NCBI RefSeq assembly: GCF_002929375.1
Contig: NZ_PJIP01000002.1
Span: forward strand, 347,820-411,819
Direction of reading: 5' to 3'
DNA: 64,000 nucleotides
From: Arthrobacter sp. DWC3
GTDB lineage: Bacteria; Actinomycetota; Actinomycetes; Actinomycetales; Micrococcaceae
Part shown: positions 27,912 to 36,075 of the stretch, piece after piece
Layout: every line of letters begins with the position of its first letter
Numbering within the stretch: the stretch's first letter is position 1
Translations under genes and position numbers: made by a program
The notes under the pieces: model-generated
The model's database searches: none
The model's input: the letters and a program-made list of their open reading frames with translations, nothing else
Told to the model about the DNA's origin: nothing

Positions 27912-27917
27912 TACACT
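27912..27917 (+). promoter_or_regulatory. -10 element of a leaderless promoter
   Basis: TACACT followed after 6 nt by the ATG at 27924, the spacing of a leaderless transcript. No strong -35 is seen and there is no Shine-Dalgarno before the ATG. Confidence 0.6.
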
Positions 27918-27923
27918 GACAAA

Positions 27924-28838
27924 ATGACTGTCGTATGCGTACCCGACTCGAATGCCCGGAAGCTCCTCGGAGCCCTTCCCGACGAGGTGGAGGTGATCGT
28001 CTGGGACGGCGAGGGCGAGAAGCCCGAGCGCCTGGCGGAGACCGTCTTCTGGGTGCCGCAGGTCGAGGACTCCACCGACCTCGCCGAGAAGTTCGCCGCC
28101 ATGCCGAAGCTCGAGGTCACCCAGCTGACGAGTGCCGGCGTGGAGGACATCCTCGAGCACGTCCCGGACGGTGTGACGCTGTGCAGCGCACGTGGCGTGC
28201 ACGGCCCGGCCGTCGCCGAACTGGTCCTGGCCGTCGTCCTGGCCACGCTGCGTCGGCTGCCCCACTTCGGTGAAGCGCAGCGACAGGGCCGATGGGATCC
28301 GATGGAGGCCGACGACCTGCGCGACAAGCGCGTGCTGATCATCGGCGCCGGTGACCTCGGAGAGCAGACCGCCCGCCGCCTGCGGAGCTTCGACGCCGTT
28401 CCCGTGCTCGTGGCGCACACGGCACGGGACGGCATCCACGCGACCTCGGAACTGCCGGGCCTGCTGCCCGAGGCCGACGTGGTGGTGCTGACCGTTCCGC
28501 TCACCGCGGACACCACAGGTCTCGTCGACGCGGAGTTCCTGTCGCGGATGCCCGACGGCGCCCTGCTGGTCAACGTGGCGCGCGGCAAGGTCGTGGACAC
28601 CTCGGCGCTGCTCACGGAACTGACGTCCGGGCGGCTGCGCGCCGCCCTGGACGTGATGGAGCCGGAGCCCCTCCCAGCTGACCACCCGCTGTGGAACGCG
28701 CCCAACCTGATCATCACCCCGCACGCCGCCGGTTCGATAGCGCAGTCCGGCCCACGGGCCTTCGCGCTGGTCAACGCGCAAGTGCGTCGCTACGTGGCCG
28801 GCGAGGACCTCGTCAACGTGGTGAAGGGCGCCCACTGA
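27924..28838 (+). CDS. D-2-hydroxyacid dehydrogenase (NAD-dependent)
   Basis: 304 residues. The Rossmann fold carries VLIIGAGDLGEQ (about 140-151) for NAD(P) binding. The catalytic set is visible: the Arg in NVARGKVVD, the Glu in DVMEPEPL, and the His in ITPHAAG. It reversibly reduces 2-oxoacids to D-2-hydroxyacids; the physiological substrate is unknown. It is divergently transcribed from the oxidase gene and convergent with the glycosyltransferase that follows. The family normally has 310-330 residues, so this is a slightly short but complete member. Confidence 0.92.
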   Translation: MTVVCVPDSNARKLLGALPDEVEVIVWDGEGEKPERLAETVFWVPQVEDSTDLAEKFAAMPKLEVTQLTSAGVEDILEHVPDGVTLCSARGVHGPAVAELVLAVVLATLRRLPHFGEAQRQGRWDPMEADDLRDKRVLIIGAGDLGEQTARRLRSFDAVPVLVAHTARDGIHATSELPGLLPEADVVVLTVPLTADTTGLVDAEFLSRMPDGALLVNVARGKVVDTSALLTELTSGRLRAALDVMEPEPLPADHPLWNAPNLIITPHAAGSIAQSGPRAFALVNAQVRRYVAGEDLVNVVKGAH

Positions 28839-28842
28839 TCCC

Positions 28843-29868
28843 TCACGCATACGCTGTGAAGTGCGGACCGAGGGTGTCGAGCCAGGCGACCGGATGCACG
28901 GCCACGGCGTCGGCGCCGGGCCGGGCCCACGCGGCCGCGACCGCCTCCTCCAGCGCCGCTCCGGTCCGGGTGAACGGGTAGCGGTCGAGCACCCAGCGGC
29001 GGTTCGCCGCGCGGACCGGCGCCAGGGAGTCGAGGTCCTGGATCAGGTCCGCCACCCGGTCGCGGATCAGCAGCGGTCGCTGGTCCGGGACCCGCCACGC
29101 GCCGGGCGCCTCGAACAGCTCGTGCCCGCCACCGCCGTCGTACCCGACCACGAGACAGCCCGACGCCAATGCCTCGGCGACCGGCAAACCGTAGCTCTCG
29201 GTGTGCCCGAGGGCGACGAAGACCGCCGAGCCCGTCAGGGTGGCCGCCACCTCCACCCGCGGGGCCTGAACCAGTTCCACCAGCTCCACCCCCGAGAGCC
29301 GTGGCTCGTCGGCCAGCAGCCGCTTCAGCAGCGAGGCCTCCCGCGGCCGCTTCTTGGGGAACCAGCTCACCCGCAGTCGCCCGGCTGCGCCTGGGGCGAA
29401 CAGCTCGCCGTCGACCGGGTTGGGCACCACGCTCACGGGCAGTCCGGGCAGCGCGGCGGACAGCACGTCGCGGCTCTCCGCGGACACCACCCAGATGGCG
29501 GGCGCCGGCGACCAGCCAGGGAAGTCATCACCGGGGGAGCCGGCGGCGAAGGTGTAGAAGTGGTTCTGGTTGAAGATGACCTTGCGCGCTCCGGGTGCCG
29601 GATCGCGGCCCTGGACGGTCGGGGTCTCCGGCAGCACCAGGAGGTCGTCGGCGCCGATCGCAGTGGTGGCGCCGAACAGCATCGGCACGTCGTCGGCGAT
29701 CCAGTCGGTGCGGTCGTCCGTATCGGGCAGCCACAACCAGGCCTCGTGGCCGCGCTCACGCAGCAGCCGGACGTGCTGGGTCATCACGTGCACGCCGCCG
29801 CTGTGGTGGCGCGTGGCGAACCCCGCGTAGACGATCCGCCCCGGAGCCCGTCCGGGAGTGCTCACCAT
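28843..29868 (-). CDS. Glycosyltransferase family 1/4-like (GT-B fold)
   Basis: 341 residues. IVYAGFATRHHSGGVHVMTQH (15-35) is the N-terminal donor/acceptor loop, and the C-terminal half carries FVALGHTESYGLPVAEALASG, the EX7E-type nucleotide-sugar binding region of GT4 enzymes. ATG at 29866-29868 is chosen because it lies 7 nt inside the preceding GT2 gene; the longer upstream frame is the shadow of that gene. It shares an operon with GT2 and converges on the dehydrogenase with only 4 bp between stops. Glycan product unknown, probably cell-surface polysaccharide. Confidence 0.88.
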   Translation of the reverse strand: MVSTPGRAPGRIVYAGFATRHHSGGVHVMTQHVRLLRERGHEAWLWLPDTDDRTDWIADDVPMLFGATTAIGADDLLVLPETPTVQGRDPAPGARKVIFNQNHFYTFAAGSPGDDFPGWSPAPAIWVVSAESRDVLSAALPGLPVSVVPNPVDGELFAPGAAGRLRVSWFPKKRPREASLLKRLLADEPRLSGVELVELVQAPRVEVAATLTGSAVFVALGHTESYGLPVAEALASGCLVVGYDGGGGHELFEAPGAWRVPDQRPLLIRDRVADLIQDLDSLAPVRAANRRWVLDRYPFTRTGAALEEAVAAAWARPGADAVAVHPVAWLDTLGPHFTAYA

Positions 29869-30674
29869 GCCGGAGCCGTCAGGTACCAGGACGCGCCGCT
29901 CCCGGTGTTGTGGGCGGGGAACGAGTCCGGGCCGAGCCCGACGTCGGCCCGCCACCCGTCGCCCCACTTGGTGTCCAGACCGTGGAGGATCTCCGCCCGG
30001 TTGCCCTCGGAGCTCTGGCCGGTCCGGTTCATCGTCTGCCGCCGCAGGTGCGAGACGTAGGCGCCTTCCGTGACCACGCACCGCAGGCCTGCCGCCCGCA
30101 CGCGGATCGCCAGGTCGATGTCCGCGCCGTAGCCGTGCCGCGGGAAGGTGACCTCGTCGAGACCCCCCAGTTCGACGACGGGGGGCACGGCGAACGCTAG
30201 GGCGGTGCCGTCACAGAAGTCGACGTCGCGCAGCACGTTGCGCGGGACGTACTCCGCGGCGGTACCCGGGATCGCAGAGGCCCGCTGGTGGAGCCAGAAA
30301 TCGTCGTAGCAGGCCGCCGCGAGCGCGATGTCGTCCGCCGTGGAGAAAGGCGCGAGCAATCCGTCGAGGAACCCGGATGAGAGCCGGATGTCGTTGTTCA
30401 GCACCACGCAGATCGCATGGCCGGCGCGCGACGCCGTCTGCAGGGCCCAGTTCGCGGCGCCGATCCACCGCAGGTTACGCCCTGGGCGGTGGACCTCGAT
30501 GCGCCCCTGCGGGAGCACGTAGTCACCGGCGTTGTCGACCACCACGATGCGCAGGGCAGGGTCGAGGTCGCTCCCGTCGCGGCACAGGTCACGCACCACC
30601 GCATCGGTCAGCTCCGGCGAACCGAATGCGGGTATGACCACCAGGGCCGACGCGGCGGTCGTCGAGGGGCTCAC
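29862..30674 (-). CDS. Glycosyltransferase family 2 (GT-A fold)
   Basis: 270 residues. ALVVIPAFGSPE at the N-terminus and VVLNNDIRLS give the GT2 fold and its DxD-like metal site; GGLDEVTFPRHGYGADIDLAIRVRAAGL is the conserved C-terminal acceptor-binding loop. GTG at 30672-30674 is chosen because it overlaps the preceding stop (GTGA); the longer frame beginning at 30836 is Arg/Pro-rich. It overlaps the following GT-B gene by 7 nt, so the two act in one pathway. No ribosome site is visible, consistent with translational coupling to an upstream frame. Confidence 0.83.
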   Translation of the reverse strand: MSPSTTAASALVVIPAFGSPELTDAVVRDLCRDGSDLDPALRIVVVDNAGDYVLPQGRIEVHRPGRNLRWIGAANWALQTASRAGHAICVVLNNDIRLSSGFLDGLLAPFSTADDIALAAACYDDFWLHQRASAIPGTAAEYVPRNVLRDVDFCDGTALAFAVPPVVELGGLDEVTFPRHGYGADIDLAIRVRAAGLRCVVTEGAYVSHLRRQTMNRTGQSSEGNRAEILHGLDTKWGDGWRADVGLGPDSFPAHNTGSGASWYLTAPAW

Positions 30675-30904
30675 TGGGCGGCGCGGGCGGCGCGGCCCCC
30701 GCGGTCGCCGTTCAAGGTGATGATCAACATCGGTTCCCGTCGGGTCAGGTGGACGTGTGCCACGGCAGCGAAGACTACGAAGTAGTTCTGCCAGGCCCAG
30801 CGAAAGGATTGCTCTTTCTTGTGTGACGTGCCCCACGCGGCCGAAGGCAGATGCTCGACCAACCGGACCGGCTCGCGTGATGGGCCACGGAGGAGCTCGA
30901 GCAC
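30671..30904 (-). CDS. Possible small protein overlapping the GT2 start
   Basis: A 77-codon frame with GTG start whose stop overlaps the GT2 start as GTGA. The central part (HKKEQSFRWAWQNYFVVFAAVAHVHL) is hydrophobic and aromatic. The reading frame stays open well upstream of the GTG, so this may be the tail of a larger or decayed gene. No family recognised; the coupling to GT2 and mostly G/C-ending codons are the only support. Confidence 0.35.
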   Translation of the reverse strand: MLELLRGPSREPVRLVEHLPSAAWGTSHKKEQSFRWAWQNYFVVFAAVAHVHLTRREPMLIITLNGDRGGRAARAAQ

Positions 30905-31068
30905 CCGGAATCCCTGGCGCGGGTAGTCGTCCTCATCCCCCCAGGGGCGGTCGGCGGCTCCGGGACTCTCGGCGGTGACACTATCGCCGGCTGTCTCGCG
31001 TCGGTGTCCCCAACGGGTTCGACCGTACTGGCGACTAGAGGGGCGGGCGCCGGCCGGGAAGCGACAGG

Positions 31069-31102
31069 TACCTACCCTTCTGCCTTGGTAGAAGGGTGGG
31101 TA
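31069..31102. promoter_or_regulatory. 13-bp inverted repeat, possible operator or terminator
   Basis: TACCTACCCTTCT (31069-31081) pairs with AGAAGGGTGGGTA (31090-31102) around an 8-nt loop, with one G-T wobble. No T-run follows. It lies between a minus-strand frame and the small minus-strand ORF at 31140-31337. A dimeric regulator site or an RNA hairpin are both possible. Confidence 0.5.
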
Positions 31103-31139
31103 TCTGCAAGGCTGCGCCCACTCTGCTCGCCGCGAGCTC

Positions 31140-31337
31140 CTAGGCCGCCTCTCTGTCGATGACTGGCGGCAGTGAGGGCAGCGTCAGGACCGGGGCGGAA
31201 CGGCGCTCACGCAGGGCTACCTGAATCGGCAGGGGCGGCATCAGCCGGCCCCACTCGATGATCTCGAGGGTCCGCCGGCACTGCGGGACGGGCGTCTTCG
31301 AGTTTGCGTCGTGGTATTCGCCGGGGTGGGTGATCAT
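31140..31337 (-). CDS. Possible small hypothetical protein
   Basis: 65 codons with an ATG preceded by an AAGAGAAG purine stretch. Not recognised; the peptide is hydrophilic with a proline-rich C-terminus and one cysteine. It may be a real small gene or random sequence between the glycosyltransferases and the nitrilase remnant. Confidence 0.3.
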   Translation of the reverse strand: MITHPGEYHDANSKTPVPQCRRTLEIIEWGRLMPPLPIQVALRERRSAPVLTLPSLPPVIDREAA

Positions 31338-31521
31338 GGCTGGCTTCTCTTGCTGGTGATGAGTCCGTCCACAGGCTATTCGTTGCCGGTGACACTTGGG
31401 CGACGTACCGCCGGGGTGAAAATGGTCATCACGGCGGCGATCACAGGCGGCCGGTGGGCGCTCAGGCAGGCTCGGTGATGCCGGTGATCATTCGGTTCAG
31501 GTCGGCGCCGAGGCGCGACCT

Positions 31522-31809
31522 ATGAGGTGGTACACGGGCGCTCCGGAGCACACTTACAACGCCGACCGAATCTCCACCCTGCTCGTGCCGGCCCGGGCCC
31601 TCGAGGACGGCGTCTACATCGCCTACGCCAACCACACGGCATCGGACGTCACTGGGTTGAGCTGCATCGCAGGGCCCTACTGGACATTCCTCGGCCTCGC
31701 GGGGCACGGCGAGGAACTGCTGTTGGCCGACATCGACCGCGCGGAGGTACAGCGCGCCCGGGAGCTCGACACCTACCTCACCTGCCGGCGGCCCGACCTC
31801 TTCATCTGA
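31522..31809 (+). pseudogene. Nitrilase/carbon-nitrogen hydrolase C-terminal remnant
   Basis: Residues LLVPARALEDGVYIAYANHTA and the end EELLLADIDRAEVQRARELDTYLTCRRPDLF match the C-terminal third of nitrilase-family hydrolases (the VPARALENGVYVAYVNHTG block and the YLxDRRPDLY end). The N-terminal two thirds, including the catalytic Glu, Lys and Cys, are missing, and the segment between the two blocks is compressed. This is a decayed gene; a separate intact nitrilase lies at 59341-60138. Position 31522 is the first in-frame ATG, not a genuine start. Confidence 0.75.
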
Positions 31810-31925
31810 TTCGCCCGCCGCGTCCTCGCGCGCACATGGTCGGGAGGCGTTCGTTGTCCGAAGGTCTTGCTACATTCTGACCAGCGCGGGATCCGTCCCC
31901 GCGCACCATTGATGCCGGGGGCACC

Positions 31926-34900
31926 ATGTTCTTGCTCGACCCGATCACGCCGAATCTGACGCCGGACCTGGTCTTCTCCGCGACCGATCTCGTCGCGGCG
32001 AGCGAGTGCGAATATCGGACCCTCCGCGTCCTCGACGAGAAGCTCGGCCGCACCTCGAAGGCGACGTTCGCCGTCGACGAGCTGCAGCAGCTCGCCGGCG
32101 CCCTGGGCGACGTCCACGAACTCAGGGTGCTGGACGACCTGACCGCGCAGTACGGACCGTGGAATGCGCAGCGGAACACCGGGGTGTACAGCGTCGAGCG
32201 GGGCGACACCCTCGACCGCGCCGCACTGCTCGCCAAGCACGAGGAAACCGCCGCCGTGCTCACCGCGGGTGCCGACGTCGTCTTCCAGGCCACCTTCTTC
32301 GACGGCGAGTTCCTCGGGTATGCCGACTTCCTCGTCCGGCAGCCCTTCGACGCCGAGTACGCCGGGCGCTACGCGGTCTGGGACACGAAACTCGCACGGC
32401 ACGCCAAGGTCGGTGCGCTGCTGCAGCTGGCGGCCTACGGCGACCAGCTGATCCGCCTAGGACTCGAACCCGCTCCGCAGGTCACCCTCGTGCTGGGCAA
32501 CCTCGAACGCAGCCACCACTCCCTCACCGACCTGCTGCCCGTCTACCGGGAACGGCGGGACCGATTCCGCGCCCTCACCAGTGCGCATCGCGCAGCGGAC
32601 GCGGTAGTCGCCTGGGGTCAGGGCGGCGTCATGCATTGTGGTCGGTGCGCCTACTGCGCCGAGCAGGTAACCGAACACCGGGACCTGCTGATGGTGGCCG
32701 GTATGACGTCGTCCACGCGGAAGAAACTCCGCGCCGAGGGCATCACGACGATCGACGCGCTCGCGGAGCTTCCCGACGCCGAGAGCCGCGGCCCCCTGGT
32801 GCGGTTGCGGGACCAGGCACGTATGCAGACAGGCACCGACGCCGGGGACGGGTCGCGCACCTACACCAAGGACGACGTCGAACGCACCCTGAGCTACAAG
32901 GTGCTCGACGAGCACACCCTCGCGGCCCTCCCCGCCCCGAGCGAGGGCGACATCTTCTTCGACTTCGAGGGCGACCCCCTGTGGCAGGACCCGGCCACGA
33001 AGACCTGGGGCCTCGAGTACCTGTTCGGCGTGATGGAACCGGCCGACACGGGAGATGCGCCGGTGTTCCGGCCCTTCTGGGCGCACTCCCGCTGGGAGGA
33101 ACGGCAGGCGTTCCTCGATTTCCTCGAGTATGTGGAGAAGCGCCGCAGCGCCTACCCGGACCTGCACATCTACCACTACGCGCCGTACGAGAAGACGGCG
33201 CTGCGCACCCTCTCGCTCCGCCACGGTGCAGGGGAGGACATCGTCGACGACTGGCTTCGCAGCGGCCTGCTCGTGGACCTGTACGCGACGGTCCGGCACT
33301 CCCTGCGGGTCTCCGCCGCCTCCTACTCCATCAAGGAACTCGAGCCCCTCTACATGGGCGATCACCTGCGCACCGGGGACGTGGCCGACGCCGGCGCCTC
33401 CGTGGTCGCGTACGCGAAGTACTGCGCGGCGCGGGACGACGGCGACGAGGCGGCCGCCGCGACGATCCTCGCGTCGATCACCGACTACAACGAGTACGAC
33501 TGCCTCTCCACGCTGCGCCTCCGCGACTGGCTGCTGCGGCTGCCGCGGCCCGGGGCGCTGGAGGAGAACGGTCAGCCCGAGGCTGATCAGGACCCGCACA
33601 CGAAGCCCGAGCCGAGACCCGTGGACGAACCCACACCGGACGAGATCCGGCTGCGCGACTACCTCGCCCAGCGCGCGGCCGACCGCGCACCGACGGCGGA
33701 GGACCAGGCCATCGCAATGATCGCGGCCGCCACGGGCTACCACCGCCGCGAGCGCAAGCAGTTCTGGTGGGAGCACTTCGACCGGCTCGAGAACGGTCCG
33801 GACAGCTGGTCCGACGACAAGCGGGACGTCTTCGTCGTGGAGTCCGCGACGGTGCTGGAGGACTGGGCGAAGCCGACGCCCAGGGCTCGGACGGAGTCCC
33901 GGACGGTGCAGCTGCGCGGTGTCCTGCCTGATGGCTCCGACGTCCGTCCGGGATCGACGTGGTTCCGCATGTACGACGCGCCGATTCCCGACGGAGTGGA
34001 GACCTCGACGGGGGACCCCCTCGGTCGTGGAGGGTGTTTCGGGACGGTGGTCGAGAGCGTCGAGGCGGACCCCGACTCCCCCGGCAGGACGCTGATCACG
34101 GTCACGGAGAAGTCGACGATGCGGGTGGCGCCCTATCGGCCGCTGCCCGTCGCCCTGACACCGGACAAGCCGCTGGCCACGGCGAGCCTCGAGGCATCCC
34201 TCGCCGAACTGGCGAACACGGTCGGCGCGGCACTGCCCGACCTCCCGTCGCACCCCGGTCTCGACGTCCTGCGACGCGCCGAGCCTCGATTGGCGACGCG
34301 GAAGGCCCTTCCCGTCGTCGCGCACGACGACGCCGGGCAGGCTGACTACATCACCGCCGTCACCGATGCGGTGCTCGACCTCGACTCCTCCTACCTCGCG
34401 GTGCAGGGACCGCCCGGTACGGGCAAGACGTACGTGGGCTCGCGCGTCATCGCCCGGCTCGTCGCGACGGGCTGGAAGGTCGGCGTCGTGGCGCAGTCCC
34501 ATGCCGTCGTCGAGCACTTCCTCACGACGGCCGTCGCCGCGGGCGTGGACCCGGAGCGCATCGGCAAGAAGCCGCAGAAGGAGCGTCCTGTCCCCTGGCC
34601 GCACACCTCCGACGGCGCCATCACCAGCCTCCTGACAGGCGATGGCGGGTGCCTGATCGGTGGGACGGCGTGGTTCATGACCGGCAAGCTGGTACCGGCC
34701 GGAGCCTTGGATCTGCTCGTGATCGACGAGGCCGGGCAGTTCTCACTCGCCAACACGCTGGCCGTGTCGCGGGCGTCATCGCGCCTCATGCTGTTGGGCG
34801 ACCCGCAGCAGTTGCCGCAGGTCACGCAGGGCTCGCATCCGGAACCGGTCGACGAGTCGGCCCTGGGCTGGCTGTCCGCCGGGCACGCAACGCTCCGGGC

Positions 34901-35531
34901 GGAGCTCGGCTACTTCCTCGCCGACTCCTGGCGCATGCACCCGGATCTGTGTGAGGCCGTGTCCCGGCTGAGTTACGACGGCAGGCTCGACGCCGCCCCG
35001 GCTGCCGCGGAGCGTCGGTTGGAAGGGCTGCTGGCCGGGGTCGACGTCGTCCTGGTGGACCACACCGGCAATGTCGTCGCGTCGGACGAGGAGGCTGCGG
35101 AGGTCGTGGAACAGGTGCGCAGGCATCTGGGCCTGACCTGGTATCCCGGTGGGGCCGAGCCCTCCCGTCCGCTGATGCAGAGCGATGTGCTGGTGGTCGC
35201 CGCCTACAACGCCCAGGTGCAGAAGATCCGTGCCGCCCTCGACGCCGCGGACCTGCAGGACATCCGGGTTGGGACCGTCGACAAGTTCCAGGGGCAGGAG
35301 GCCGCGGTGGTCATCGTGAGCATGGCCTGCTCGGCAGTGGCCGAGGCACCCCGTGGGGCGGAGTTCCTGCTGAACCGCAACCGCATCAACGTCGCCATCT
35401 CGCGGGGACAGTGGCGTGCCGTCGTCATCCGCTCCGGTGAGCTGACCAACTTCATGCCCACCCGTCCGTCTGGCCTCGCGGAGTTGGGCGCGTTCATCGG
35501 GCTCGGAACTGCGTCGGCTGCTAAAGCGTGA
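31926..35531 (+). CDS. RecB-like (TM0106 type) nuclease fused to SF1 DNA helicase
   Basis: 1,201 residues. The N-terminal half (about 1-530) is a TM0106-type RecB-like nuclease: DVVFQATFFDGEFLGYADFL and YAVWDTKLARHAKV give the PD-(D/E)xK core, and a cluster of cysteines (HCGRCAYC) could bind metal or iron-sulfur. The C-terminal half is an SF1 (Dna2/Upf1-like) helicase with GPPGTGKT at about 827-834, VIDEAGQ near 932, GDPQQLPQV, and TVDKFQGQEAAVV and NVAISRG near the end. It processes DNA ends or foreign DNA. GGGGG before the ATG is the ribosome site. It is a single-gene unit to the right of the sugar genes, not in the BREX cluster. All motifs look intact. Confidence 0.92.
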   Translation: MFLLDPITPNLTPDLVFSATDLVAASECEYRTLRVLDEKLGRTSKATFAVDELQQLAGALGDVHELRVLDDLTAQYGPWNAQRNTGVYSVERGDTLDRAALLAKHEETAAVLTAGADVVFQATFFDGEFLGYADFLVRQPFDAEYAGRYAVWDTKLARHAKVGALLQLAAYGDQLIRLGLEPAPQVTLVLGNLERSHHSLTDLLPVYRERRDRFRALTSAHRAADAVVAWGQGGVMHCGRCAYCAEQVTEHRDLLMVAGMTSSTRKKLRAEGITTIDALAELPDAESRGPLVRLRDQARMQTGTDAGDGSRTYTKDDVERTLSYKVLDEHTLAALPAPSEGDIFFDFEGDPLWQDPATKTWGLEYLFGVMEPADTGDAPVFRPFWAHSRWEERQAFLDFLEYVEKRRSAYPDLHIYHYAPYEKTALRTLSLRHGAGEDIVDDWLRSGLLVDLYATVRHSLRVSAASYSIKELEPLYMGDHLRTGDVADAGASVVAYAKYCAARDDGDEAAAATILASITDYNEYDCLSTLRLRDWLLRLPRPGALEENGQPEADQDPHTKPEPRPVDEPTPDEIRLRDYLAQRAADRAPTAEDQAIAMIAAATGYHRRERKQFWWEHFDRLENGPDSWSDDKRDVFVVESATVLEDWAKPTPRARTESRTVQLRGVLPDGSDVRPGSTWFRMYDAPIPDGVETSTGDPLGRGGCFGTVVESVEADPDSPGRTLITVTEKSTMRVAPYRPLPVALTPDKPLATASLEASLAELANTVGAALPDLPSHPGLDVLRRAEPRLATRKALPVVAHDDAGQADYITAVTDAVLDLDSSYLAVQGPPGTGKTYVGSRVIARLVATGWKVGVVAQSHAVVEHFLTTAVAAGVDPERIGKKPQKERPVPWPHTSDGAITSLLTGDGGCLIGGTAWFMTGKLVPAGALDLLVIDEAGQFSLANTLAVSRASSRLMLLGDPQQLPQVTQGSHPEPVDESALGWLSAGHATLRAELGYFLADSWRMHPDLCEAVSRLSYDGRLDAAPAAAERRLEGLLAGVDVVLVDHTGNVVASDEEAAEVVEQVRRHLGLTWYPGGAEPSRPLMQSDVLVVAAYNAQVQKIRAALDAADLQDIRVGTVDKFQGQEAAVVIVSMACSAVAEAPRGAEFLLNRNRINVAISRGQWRAVVIRSGELTNFMPTRPSGLAELGAFIGLGTASAAKA

Positions 35532-35590
35532 CGACGGGCCGAACGCGCTTAGGCTGAATCCGACGACCAGCCGCCAGCACAGGGAGAACC

Positions 35591-35914
35591 ATGACGTACG
35601 AACTCCGCACCTACACCGCCTCGCCGGGCAGGATGGACGCCCTCCTCGCTCGGTTCCGGGACAACACCATCAACCTGTTCATCGAGCACAACATGAAGAG
35701 CCTCGGCTACTGGACTCCCGTCGACTCCCCCGACGTCCTCATCTACCTCCTCGAGCACGACGGCGATCCGAAGGCGAACTGGAAGGCCTTCGGCACGGAC
35801 CAGCGCTGGATCGACGCGAAGTCGGCTTCCGAGGTGGACGGGCCGCTCACTGCGAGCATCGAGTCCGTAATGCTGGAGGGGACAGACCTGTACCCGATCG
35901 CCGTCGCGCGGTAG
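35591..35914 (+). CDS. NIPSNAP family protein
   Basis: 107 residues; the family is a dimeric ferredoxin-like alpha/beta barrel fold of unclear function. YELRTYTASPGRMDALLARFRD at the N-terminus is the family signature, with LGYWTP and the ALTASIESVML-type ending. GGGAGAA lies 5 nt before the ATG. Monocistronic. Confidence 0.92.
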   Translation: MTYELRTYTASPGRMDALLARFRDNTINLFIEHNMKSLGYWTPVDSPDVLIYLLEHDGDPKANWKAFGTDQRWIDAKSASEVDGPLTASIESVMLEGTDLYPIAVAR

Positions 35915-36064
35915 CTGTCAACCGGTTGACGGTTACCGTGCTGGAAGCCACCGACTGACCACTACCGCGCGCTGCTGGGAGCCGACGTGGCCACCCGCGC
36001 CAGACCGGTGCCACAAACGCGTCATCCGCGCCGCCGGCCGTTCCGCCGCGCAAGGCGGCAGATC

Positions 36065-36070
36065 TACAGT
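36065..36070 (+). promoter_or_regulatory. -10 element of a leaderless promoter
   Basis: TACAGT followed after 5 nt by the ATG at 36076. No ribosome site precedes the ATG. Confidence 0.55.
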
Positions 36071-36075
36071 GGGGC

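Noticed and set aside
28843-30081. Longer start for the GT-B gene at 30081
   Set aside because: The extra 71 codons are the antisense-frame shadow of GT2 and are Arg/Gly/Pro-rich.
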